From Paracoccaceae bacterium (GTDB lineage Bacteria > Pseudomonadota > Alphaproteobacteria > Rhodobacterales > Rhodobacteraceae), in assembly GCA_020441345.1 (NCBI GenBank), contig JAGRMK010000533.1, positions 1 to 6,447 on the forward strand: a stretch of 6,447 bases of DNA, in the 5' to 3' direction. Position 1 is the stretch's first letter. Every line of letters starts with the position of its first letter. Below are positions 1-5,588 of the stretch, piece by piece. The translations under genes and the position numbers were made by a program. The notes under the pieces were generated by a model. That model was not told the DNA's origin. It ran no database searches and worked only from the letters and a program-made list of their open reading frames with translations.

Positions 1-99
1 TATTCCCAATATAATAGACGATACCGGCAATTACCGACCCATCAGCGGCGCGGAAAACCGGCCTGATTCCGCCAGCATTAAGTCCATTTATTGTATTGT
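1..99. other. AT-richer flank after the thioesterase gene, no recognised gene
   Basis: This stretch follows the thioesterase stop codon and has about 46% G+C by direct count, clearly lower than the genes beside it. One minus-strand frame, overlapping the thioesterase end from a possible GTG at 113-115, stays open for 38 codons to the window edge, but it has no ribosome binding site and no family motif I know. Two plus-strand frames are also open over much of the stretch, so openness alone proves nothing. A 6-bp inverted repeat (50-55 with 67-72) is too weak and lacks the T-run expected of an intrinsic terminator. It may be plain intergenic DNA or the edge of a differently composed neighbour. 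Confidence 0.4.
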
Positions 100-534
100 T
101 CAGGCGAACAGCCACCGGGCCAGCTGGTCGCATTGCGCGGGTGACAGGGGTGTGGGCGTCCGTGTCGTGCGGTCGATCAGCACCTGTGTCGAGCGCGCGT
201 TCGCGACCAGTGTCTCGCCCAGCCACATCTCTTGCGCAAAGCCGAAACTGCTGCGTCCGATCCGCGACACGCCAAGCCGGATCTCCACGGTGCCCGGCCA
301 CAGCAACTCGCGCCGGTAGTCAATGGTGATCGACGCCAGCACAACCAGTTGCCCGGACCCGACGCTCAGACAGTTTCCGCTGGTCTGGAACGCGACCCGG
401 TTACATTCGAACAGCGTCGAATAGACCGCGTTGTTGACATGGCCCTGGATATCCTGATCCCCGAAGCGCAGCGTTTCGCGCGTCTGGTAGCGCAGCCGTG
501 CGGGGGCCGGTGGTAAGGCGAGATCAGGCGTCAA
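100..534 (-). CDS. Hot-dog fold acyl-CoA thioesterase (4HBT/YbgC-FadM type)
   Basis: Predicted 144-residue cytoplasmic thioesterase that hydrolyses an acyl- or aroyl-CoA to the free acid and CoA. Near the N-terminus (about residues 23-38) it carries the family signature RFGDQDIQGHVNNAVY. This matches the F-x-D-x-D-x-x-G-H-V-N-N-x-x-Y pattern of the 4-hydroxybenzoyl-CoA thioesterase superfamily, with Asp28 in the catalytic position. The length is normal for a single hot-dog domain. The frame is open further upstream to an ATG at 645, but that part only shadows the hydrolase gene. The TTG at 532-534 is preferred because a strong AAGGAGG lies 6 nt before it and because it yields a normal-length protein. 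It overlaps the hydrolase gene by 11 nt, which implies translational coupling. There is no signal peptide. The substrate is unknown; lying downstream of a CoA ligase, it probably acts on a CoA ester of the same pathway. Confidence 0.87.
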   Translation of the reverse strand: MTPDLALPPAPARLRYQTRETLRFGDQDIQGHVNNAVYSTLFECNRVAFQTSGNCLSVGSGQLVVLASITIDYRRELLWPGTVEIRLGVSRIGRSSFGFAQEMWLGETLVANARSTQVLIDRTTRTPTPLSPAQCDQLARWLFA

Positions 535-1351
535 CCCGTGCCTCCTTGAACACCTTGGCCACCGCGGGAATCCGCCGACGCAAGAAGGCCAGGACGCGCC
601 GGTTATACTCGTCGGGGTCTTCGGCCCAGCCGAAATGGCCAACATGTTCCATGCACTGAAACTCCCCGCCGGCGATCTTGCTGGCCATCTTCTCCATCAC
701 TTTGGGTGGCGCCGCCGACAGGTCATGCCCCCCGGCCAGGCACAGGACCGGGACGGTCATCCTGGGCAGAACCTCGCGGGCGTCAAACCGGGTCACGGCC
801 TCGATCGCGGCGCGGAAGGTTTCGGGCTTCATTTGCGATACCACGCGGATCACCAGATCGGTGGCGTCGTTCTGGACGCCCGGCGCGAACATGGCGCGCA
901 GCATGCCGGGAGCAAATTCGCCCAATGTGCGCCCTTCGTCCAGCGGCGCCACCCGGGCGCGCACGAATTCCTTCTGCCAATCGCCATCCGAGCGGCCAAA
1001 TGCGGCGCTGGTCGCAGACAGGATCAACCCGTCGATCTTGTCGGGCACCAGGCCATAGGTGCGTATCGCCACCATGCCACCCATGGAATGCCCCAGCACG
1101 ATGTTCGTGTCCGTGCCCTCGCGCGCGATCAGCCGGGTCAGCGCGGCGGCGGCACTTTCCACCGAGAAATCGTCGGGCAACGGGCTCATGCCATAACCCG
1201 GCGCGTCCCAGGCAACAATGCGCAAGCCGGCATTGCTGAAGGCGCGCAGCTGGTTGCGCCAGTATTCCTTGGCGCCAAACGCGCCATGCAGCAGAAAAAG
1301 CGTGACGGGGCCGTCACCGGTGACACTGTAATCGGGCAGGGATCGGGTCAT
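524..1351 (-). CDS. Alpha/beta-hydrolase fold protein
   Basis: A 275-residue cytoplasmic alpha/beta hydrolase of the size and layout of meta-cleavage-product hydrolases and 3-oxoadipate enol-lactonases. Visible elements in order are the oxyanion-hole HG at residues 22-23 (LLHGAFGAKEYW), WDAPGYGMS around 48-56, the nucleophile elbow GHSMGG with Ser89, a cap region at about 120-185, a probable catalytic Asp210 in AGGHD, and His239 in EHVGHFGW. The triad is therefore complete. The ATG at 1351 is preceded by AGGAAGG with 5 nt spacing (1357-1363). The gene begins 15 nt after the ligase stop, which suggests cotranscription. Its last codons hold the ribosome binding site and start of the thioesterase gene. 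In this context it could cleave a C-C bond, a lactone or an ester made in the pathway. The family is too broad to name the substrate; an esterase or a haloperoxidase-like enzyme is also possible. Confidence 0.9.
   Translation of the reverse strand: MTRSLPDYSVTGDGPVTLFLLHGAFGAKEYWRNQLRAFSNAGLRIVAWDAPGYGMSPLPDDFSVESAAAALTRLIAREGTDTNIVLGHSMGGMVAIRTYGLVPDKIDGLILSATSAAFGRSDGDWQKEFVRARVAPLDEGRTLGEFAPGMLRAMFAPGVQNDATDLVIRVVSQMKPETFRAAIEAVTRFDAREVLPRMTVPVLCLAGGHDLSAAPPKVMEKMASKIAGGEFQCMEHVGHFGWAEDPDEYNRRVLAFLRRRIPAVAKVFKEARVDA
541..547 (-). promoter_or_regulatory. Shine-Dalgarno that sets the TTG start of the thioesterase
   Basis: On the minus strand this reads AAGGAGG, a near-perfect anti-16S match, inside the last codons of the hydrolase gene. 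It is followed by 6 nt and then TTG at 532-534. No ATG or GTG stands at a suitable distance in that frame, so the site identifies the rare TTG as the start. Confidence 0.75.
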
Positions 1352-1356
1352 GGAGG

Positions 1357-1363
1357 CCTTCCT
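1357..1363 (-). promoter_or_regulatory. Shine-Dalgarno of the alpha/beta hydrolase
   Basis: AGGAAGG on the minus strand, 5 nt before the ATG at 1351. It sits in the 15-nt gap after the ligase stop codon and supports the annotated hydrolase start. Confidence 0.65.
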
Positions 1364-1366
1364 AAG

Positions 1367-3079
1367 TCAATGTTTCGGGGGCGCGCGAAACAGGGCCCGC
1401 ACGGCGTTCTGGTCGGTCTTGCCGCTGGGCAGAACGGGCAGTTCGTCCAGCACGCAGAAATATTCTGGCAGCTTGAAGACGGCGATCCTGGCGGTGTCGG
1501 TCAGGTGCGCGCACAACTCGGGCAGGGTGAGCGAGGCACCGCCGCGCAGCGTCACGGCCAGCCCCACCTTTTCACCCATCGTCGCATCCGGAACGGCCAC
1601 CGCCACGGCATCGGCAACCGCGGGATGCGTCTGGGCAAGAACCTGGATTTCCTCGGCGGAAATGTTCAGCCCGCCGCGCACGATGATATGTTTCAGGCGG
1701 CCGGTGAATTGCAGGTATTCCGACGCTTCGCCCGCCAGGGAAAACAGATCCCCGGTCCGAAACCAGCCCTCTGCGTCAAACGCGGCTGCGGTGCCTTCGG
1801 GGTCGTCCCAATAGCGCTCCAGGATCGGACCGCCCTTCAGGCGCAATTCACCGATCATGCCGGGTTCGGTGATCGGCTGATCCGTCGCCGGGTCCACCAG
1901 CCGCGTGGTGTATTGCGCCAGGATCGGCAGTTTCGAGGGGCGCGGCCCGTCGTTCAGGCGCGGGAAATAATGCGCGCGGTCGGCGGCGTCGGGCACGTCG
2001 GCCACAGAGGCCACCAGCATCGCGCCTTCGCTGGAGCCGTAGACATTGATCAGATCAATGCCGAAGCGATCGCGAAACTCGGTGATCAGGCGCGGGTTCA
2101 ACTGGGCCGAGCCGGTGGTGATATGGTGCAGGCTGGACAGGTCGACGCCACCGCCGCCCTGGTCGATCCGCTCCAGCATCAGCGTCAGGATCGCCGGCGG
2201 GCAGGAGGTGACTTCGGGCCGTTCGGTGGCGATCTGCTCCAGAAACACCTCGATGTCGAACGGGTGATGCAGGACCATCCGCGCGGCCGAAAACAGCCAG
2301 GACGAAATGCCATTCGCCAGCGCGCCGATGGTGTTCAGCATCCGCGGCGACAGGAAACAGCCGCCCTGCGGGAAATCCGCTGTGTCATGCAGGAAGCGAC
2401 GCATATGAAACAGCACGGCCTGGGTGCGCGGCACCGCCTTTGGCGCCGCCGAGGTGCCCGACGTAAAGACGATGAACGCCACATCGTCGGGCTGGATGTC
2501 GGCGCGGGCATAGGCATCCCTCAGGCGGCGCGCTTCGTGCGCGTCCAGCGCGCGGGCCGCGTCAGGCTCCAGCGCGATCACCCCCTGCGGCAGGTCGCTG
2601 ATGCCGAAGGACAGCACCGGCAGCGGCGCGTCGTGGCCGCGCGCGATGTCTAGCAGCATCGCCGCATTGGCGTGCTTGCCCAGCCGCGCATGGCCGATCA
2701 TCGCCCGCGGCGACAGGCGTCTGACATAGCCGCCGACCTCCGCCTCGCGGTATTGTACGGGAAAGGACGCCACGATGATGCCCAGCCGCAGGCAGGCCAG
2801 TTGCACGACCAGCGTTTCATGCAAGGTCGGCGCCGCCAGCAGCACGATCTCGCCCTTCTTTATGCCCTGATCGACCAGCACCAGCGCCATGCGGTCCACG
2901 CGCTGACCCAGTTGCGCCCAGGTCAGGCGCTGCGCATCGCCCTGGGCGACGCGGGCGCGGTTGGGCGGATCGACCAGACAGACGCTATCCGCGAAATCCC
3001 GGCAGTTGCGCAGCAGCAGGTCCGGCAGAGTGCGGGCCTCGGCACCGGCAGGAGCATCACTGGATCGTTGCGTGTTCAC
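1367..3079 (-). CDS. ANL-family acyl/aryl-CoA ligase (AMP-forming), resembling aryl-acid adenylating enzymes
   Basis: Predicted 570-residue AMP-forming ligase that would activate a carboxylic acid with ATP to the acyl-adenylate and then transfer it to CoA. Numbered from the GTG start, it shows a P-loop FTSGTSAAPKAVPRTQ (about 205-220), the A5 motif VYGSSEG (346-352), FRTGD (440-444), the A8 hinge GRLKHIIVRGG (460-470), and a C-terminal PSGKTD with the likely catalytic Lys554. PKAVPRTQ recalls the PKLIPRTH of 2,3-dihydroxybenzoate-AMP ligases (DhbE/EntE), which hints at an aromatic acid substrate. Two positions are unusual: Ala replaces the usual P-loop glycine, and His replaces the conserved Asp of the A8 motif. 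The frame is open to an ATG at 3109, but that codon has no Shine-Dalgarno and lies beside a putative -10 box. The GTG at 3077-3079 has GGGGGAG 9 nt upstream and is preferred. The hydrolase gene follows after 15 nt. No siderophore genes are nearby, so a catabolic CoA ligase is the more likely role. Confidence 0.9.
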   Translation of the reverse strand: MNTQRSSDAPAGAEARTLPDLLLRNCRDFADSVCLVDPPNRARVAQGDAQRLTWAQLGQRVDRMALVLVDQGIKKGEIVLLAAPTLHETLVVQLACLRLGIIVASFPVQYREAEVGGYVRRLSPRAMIGHARLGKHANAAMLLDIARGHDAPLPVLSFGISDLPQGVIALEPDAARALDAHEARRLRDAYARADIQPDDVAFIVFTSGTSAAPKAVPRTQAVLFHMRRFLHDTADFPQGGCFLSPRMLNTIGALANGISSWLFSAARMVLHHPFDIEVFLEQIATERPEVTSCPPAILTLMLERIDQGGGGVDLSSLHHITTGSAQLNPRLITEFRDRFGIDLINVYGSSEGAMLVASVADVPDAADRAHYFPRLNDGPRPSKLPILAQYTTRLVDPATDQPITEPGMIGELRLKGGPILERYWDDPEGTAAAFDAEGWFRTGDLFSLAGEASEYLQFTGRLKHIIVRGGLNISAEEIQVLAQTHPAVADAVAVAVPDATMGEKVGLAVTLRGGASLTLPELCAHLTDTARIAVFKLPEYFCVLDELPVLPSGKTDQNAVRALFRAPPKH

Positions 3080-3088
3080 GTGCGGAGA

Positions 3089-3095
3089 CTCCCCC
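3089..3095 (-). promoter_or_regulatory. Shine-Dalgarno supporting the GTG start of the ligase
   Basis: GGGGGAG on the minus strand, 9 nt before the GTG at 3077-3079. The alternative ATG at 3107-3109 has only an AT-rich sequence upstream and nothing like a ribosome binding site, so this motif favours the shorter 570-residue product. Confidence 0.5.
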
Positions 3096-3110
3096 AAGAT
3101 TGTCGCCATA

Positions 3111-3138
3111 TTAATACACTAAAGAAACCAATTACCAA
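3111..3138 (-). promoter_or_regulatory. Putative sigma70-type promoter for the ligase-hydrolase-thioesterase unit
   Basis: On the minus strand a TTGGTA (3133-3138) is followed by a 16-nt spacer and TATTAA (3111-3116), in the most AT-rich part of the gap (about 43% G+C over 3111-3180). Transcription would begin near 3104 and give a leader of about 25 nt before the GTG at 3079. That would place the upstream ATG at 3109 outside the transcript. The -35 match is only moderate and the call is from consensus similarity alone. Confidence 0.4.
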
Positions 3139-3262
3139 GAGCATTCTTGCGCCTTCTCGAAGGGATTTCGGTGAGCAAGCGCCGGAATACAGCGCATTCC
3201 CGGGTATCGATGGCCATGATGGCCGATAAATGCCGAATGTCGTGGATTTTGCCAAGGTTCAT
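3119..3262 (-). other. Doubtful 47-codon open frame in the SDR-ligase gap
   Basis: An ATG at 3260-3262 opens a 47-residue frame beginning MNLGKIHDIRHLSAIMAID and ending at a TAG (3119-3121) inside the putative promoter spacer. The same frame runs open back into the SDR gene, so part of its length is incidental. No Shine-Dalgarno precedes the ATG. The N-terminus faintly resembles the start of a LysR-type regulator, but no helix-turn-helix can be confirmed. It may be chance, a remnant, or a small protein; I would not annotate it as a gene without comparative support. Confidence 0.15.
3205..3228. repeat. Operator-like inverted repeat upstream of the ligase
   Basis: The core is a 6-bp palindrome with a 1-nt centre: GGCCAT (3212-3217), G, ATGGCC (3219-3224). 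Flanking it, TATCG (3205-3209) is the exact reverse complement of CGATA (3224-3228), sharing one base with the core arm. It lies about 65-115 nt upstream of the proposed promoter elements, in the SDR-ligase gap. It could be a binding site for a dimeric regulator; no regulator gene is present in the window to match it. Confidence 0.35.
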
Positions 3263-3303
3263 GTCTGATAGCAGATCGTCCGGCTTTGCGCCCTTGCCGC
3301 CGG

Positions 3304-4059
3304 TCAGAACGACAGCCGCAACCCGCCGGTCACTTCCAGCACCTCGCCGGTGATCCAGGCAGCCTCGGCCGAGGCCATGAACACCACCGGCCCGGCCAGG
3401 TCCTCGGGTTCGCCGATGCGGCCCAGCGGGGTGAAGGCCGTGACCGAGCCATAATGGTCCTTGGCGGAAAACGGGTGAAAATCCGATTCCACCAGCCCCG
3501 GCGCCACCGCGTTCACGCGGATACCCTCGGGCGCCCATTCACGGGCCAGCGCGCGGGTAAAGCTGTCAACCGCGCCCTTGGCGGCGGTATAGGCGATGCC
3601 GCCGGGCACGCCGCCGACGCGGGTGACGGAAGAACTGATGTTCACCACCGCCTTGCCCGCCCCCTTGCGCAACAAGGGCAGCGCGGCCTGGCTCATCAGC
3701 ATTTGCGTGGTGACGTTGATCGCGATGACTCGGTTCCAGTTTTCCAGCGGCATGGCTTCCAGGCTGGATTTCAACGGCGAGGCCCCGGCGCAGTTGACCA
3801 GCACATCCAGCTTGCCAAAGCGGTCGGCAACCTGCGCGGCGATCGCTGCGGGCACCGCCGGGTCGGTCAGGTCGCCGTCGGTTTCCAGCGTGATCACGCC
3901 CTGCGCCTGCAATTCAGCGGCCAGATCGGCGGTTTTCGCCTGTTCGTTCATGCCGTGCAGCACCAGGGTTGCGCCCGCCTTGGCAAAGCGCAGCGCGATG
4001 GCGCGCCCGATCCCCGAGGCACTGCCGGTGACCAGAACTGTCTGACCGGTGAAATCCAT
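3304..4059 (-). CDS. Short-chain dehydrogenase/reductase (classical SDR)
   Basis: Predicted 251-residue NAD(P)-dependent oxidoreductase interconverting an alcohol and a carbonyl in the cytoplasm. The classical SDR motifs are all present, numbered from the ATG start: TGSASGIG (residues 11-18) for nucleotide binding, NCAG (89-92), the active-site Asn115 in AINV, a catalytic Ser near 144 in NISSS, Tyr157 and Lys161 in YTAAK, and the VAPG loop followed by a C-terminal VTGGLRL. The end of beta-strand 2 reads LVLHGMNEQ, without a clear acidic or basic residue to decide between NAD and NADP. A TTG at 4065 is in frame, but the AGAGGA Shine-Dalgarno abuts it and stands 6 nt from the ATG at 4057-4059, so ATG is chosen. 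The gene begins 2 nt after the aldehyde dehydrogenase stop, which indicates one operon. The substrate is not predictable from the sequence; a FabG-like or hydroxyacyl role is also possible. Confidence 0.92.
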   Translation of the reverse strand: MDFTGQTVLVTGSASGIGRAIALRFAKAGATLVLHGMNEQAKTADLAAELQAQGVITLETDGDLTDPAVPAAIAAQVADRFGKLDVLVNCAGASPLKSSLEAMPLENWNRVIAINVTTQMLMSQAALPLLRKGAGKAVVNISSSVTRVGGVPGGIAYTAAKGAVDSFTRALAREWAPEGIRVNAVAPGLVESDFHPFSAKDHYGSVTAFTPLGRIGEPEDLAGPVVFMASAEAAWITGEVLEVTGGLRLSF

Positions 4060-4061
4060 GT

Positions 4062-5507
4062 TCAATCCTCTGCCCTAAGGGTTTCATACCACCACGGGGA
4101 CGCGCCCGAATTGCGGTTCACGATGATGGCTTGTTTGCGCACAAAGCGTTTCAACGCATCGCGCCCCAGCCGTGACCCGCCCAGACCCGACCCCCGGAAC
4201 GCGGTTTTTTCAGCCACCAGACGATCGCCCATCAACATCGGCGCAATGCCCGCGTCATTGATCGACACACCGCCCGCCCAGAGGCGTTCGGCAATGGCGA
4301 TGGCGTCGTCTTCGGGGCCGAAAACCGCGGCGCTCAGGCCATAGCTGCTGTCATTGGCGAGTGCCACGGCCTGATCCACGCTGTCATAGGCCATCACCGG
4401 CAGGATCGGGCCAAAGGTTTCCTCGGTCATGATCTGCATGTCGTGGGTGACGCCCGACAGCACCGTCGCCGGGCACCACAGCCCGCCGCCGTGGTGTTCG
4501 ATCGCGCCGCCACAATGCACCATGGCGCCTTTGGCCACGGCATCGGCCAGATGGCGGGTGATGACCTCGGCCTGCGGGGCAAAGGTGAGGGGGCCAATAT
4601 CGCCGGTTTTCGGGTCGGGATAGCTGAGATGCAGCTTGCTGACCTCGGCCAGCAGCAGCTTCAGAAACGCGGGCTCATCGGCGCGGGGGATGTAGATGCG
4701 TTCGATCGAATAGCATTGCTGGCCAGATCCCAGCGTCGCGCCGTTGGCCAGCGCCTTGGCGGCGCGCGCCAGATCGGCGCCGGGCAGGATGACGGCGGGG
4801 TCTTTGCCGCCCAGTTCGGTAAAGCAGGGAATGAACCGCGCGCCCGCTTGCGCGGCGACCTTGCGGCCCGTGGCGGTGGAGCCGGTGAAGCAGACCAGAT
4901 CGCTGTGTTCCACCACCGCCGCGCCCACATCCCCCGCGCCGCGCAGATAGCGCAGCACCGGGCGCAGATCGGGCAGGTCATCCAGCACGCGGTCCATCAC
5001 GTCGATGAAGCGCGGCGTCACCTCGGACGGCTTGATCATCACCGCGCACCCGGCCAGCAGGGCCGGGATCGCGTCCATCAGCGACAGCGCCAGCGGGAAA
5101 TTCCACGGGCTGATGATACCGACCACGGGGTAGGGCGAAAACCCGGCCTTTGACACCAGACCCGGCGTTTCGGTGTCGGTGATCTGCGGCTCCAGCGTTT
5201 CCAGTGCGACGCGAGACCAACGGTCAACCCAGACGCCGGCGACGCCTTGTTCAATCGTCGTTTCAAAGACGCGCCCGGTGTCGGTTTCCACTGCATCCCG
5301 CAGCGCGTCGGCGTGGCGGGCCATCGCGTCGCGCAGCCCCTCCAGCACTGTAATCCGATGGCGCAGGCCCGCCACTTGCCACGCCGGTTGCGCGGCACGC
5401 AGGTCAGCGGCCAGCGCGGCCACATCGGCGGGGGTGTTGGGGATAAAACGGTAGTCGGCCACGCCGGTGCGCGGGTTGCGCGCGGCGATCGGGCTGGGAG
5501 CGGTCAT
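4062..5507 (-). CDS. NAD(P)-dependent aldehyde dehydrogenase
   Basis: Full-length (481 residues) member of the aldehyde dehydrogenase superfamily, oxidising an aldehyde to its carboxylic acid. Catalytic elements are intact: SPWNFPL with Asn136, IKPSE with Lys159, FTGSTATG (207-214) for cofactor binding, ELGGKDP with the general base Glu231, SGQQC with the nucleophile Cys265, and EETFGP with Glu363. The tail carries EKTAFRGSGLGGSRLG and ends with an aromatic PWWYETL. The ATG at 5507 has only a weak GGTGA ribosome binding site (5512-5516, 4 nt spacing). It follows the oxygenase gene after an 81-nt gap containing a strong hairpin and runs almost directly into the SDR gene. Its natural substrate is plausibly an aldehyde released by the upstream oxygenase. 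Its exact subfamily (coniferyl-, benz- or other aldehyde dehydrogenase) cannot be assigned by eye. Confidence 0.95.
   Translation of the reverse strand: MTAPSPIAARNPRTGVADYRFIPNTPADVAALAADLRAAQPAWQVAGLRHRITVLEGLRDAMARHADALRDAVETDTGRVFETTIEQGVAGVWVDRWSRVALETLEPQITDTETPGLVSKAGFSPYPVVGIISPWNFPLALSLMDAIPALLAGCAVMIKPSEVTPRFIDVMDRVLDDLPDLRPVLRYLRGAGDVGAAVVEHSDLVCFTGSTATGRKVAAQAGARFIPCFTELGGKDPAVILPGADLARAAKALANGATLGSGQQCYSIERIYIPRADEPAFLKLLLAEVSKLHLSYPDPKTGDIGPLTFAPQAEVITRHLADAVAKGAMVHCGGAIEHHGGGLWCPATVLSGVTHDMQIMTEETFGPILPVMAYDSVDQAVALANDSSYGLSAAVFGPEDDAIAIAERLWAGGVSINDAGIAPMLMGDRLVAEKTAFRGSGLGGSRLGRDALKRFVRKQAIIVNRNSGASPWWYETLRAED
4066..4071 (-). promoter_or_regulatory. Shine-Dalgarno that selects the ATG start of the SDR
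   Basis: AGAGGA on the minus strand lies within the last codons of the aldehyde dehydrogenase gene, 6 nt before the ATG at 4057-4059. It directly abuts the in-frame TTG at 4063-4065 and therefore cannot serve that codon. Confidence 0.6.
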
Positions 5508-5544
5508 GCTGTCACCGATCTGGAACGCAGGATGCCAAGGAGGG

Positions 5545-5575
5545 CTGCCCGCGCCCCTCAGACAGGCGCGGGCAG
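5545..5575. repeat. Perfect 11-bp GC-rich inverted repeat between the oxygenase and ALDH genes
   Basis: CTGCCCGCGCC at 5545-5555 is the exact reverse complement of 5565-5575, with a 9-nt loop. In RNA read from the minus strand it forms a very stable stem 13 nt after the oxygenase stop. No U-run follows (the next bases are CCCTCCTTGG), so it does not look like a standard intrinsic terminator. It may act as a partial terminator, as a stabiliser of the upstream mRNA 3' end, or as a processing site setting different expression of the two genes. Confidence 0.6.
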
Positions 5576-5588
5576 GGTGCTTTCAGGC

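Larger units (their letters stand above)
3080..3303. other. Intergenic region between the SDR and the ligase
   Basis: This 224-nt gap is by far the longest in the window and is lower in G+C than the genes around it (43% over 3111-3180, 55% over 3181-3240). It holds the putative promoter, the inverted repeat, the doubtful 47-codon frame and the ligase ribosome binding site. No strong hairpin followed by a T-run was seen after the SDR stop, so readthrough from the upstream genes remains possible. Confidence 0.6.

Noticed and set aside
50..72. 6-bp stem as a terminator for the thioesterase operon
   Set aside because: The stem is short, has an 11-nt loop and lacks a following T-run on the minus strand.
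535..645. N-terminal extension of the thioesterase to an ATG at 645
   Set aside because: The extra 37 residues only shadow the hydrolase C-terminus, the normal hot-dog domain length is met without them, and the good ribosome binding site is at 541-547.
635..2653. A 672-codon plus-strand open frame lying antisense to the hydrolase and ligase genes and crossing the gap between them
   Set aside because: Its product is rich in His, Arg, Gln and Gly with no recognisable domain. It is the mirror of two minus-strand genes with complete catalytic motifs. Long antisense frames are expected in GC-rich DNA with strong third-position bias.
1367..3079. The ligase as part of a catecholate siderophore cluster because of its DhbE/EntE-like P-loop
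   Set aside because: No carrier protein, NRPS, isochorismatase or isochorismate synthase gene is present, and the neighbours are catabolic oxidoreductases and hydrolases.
3286..4344. A 352-codon plus-strand frame antisense to the SDR and the end of the aldehyde dehydrogenase
   Set aside because: It has low-complexity composition without motifs and overlaps two well-supported minus-strand genes; a shadow frame.
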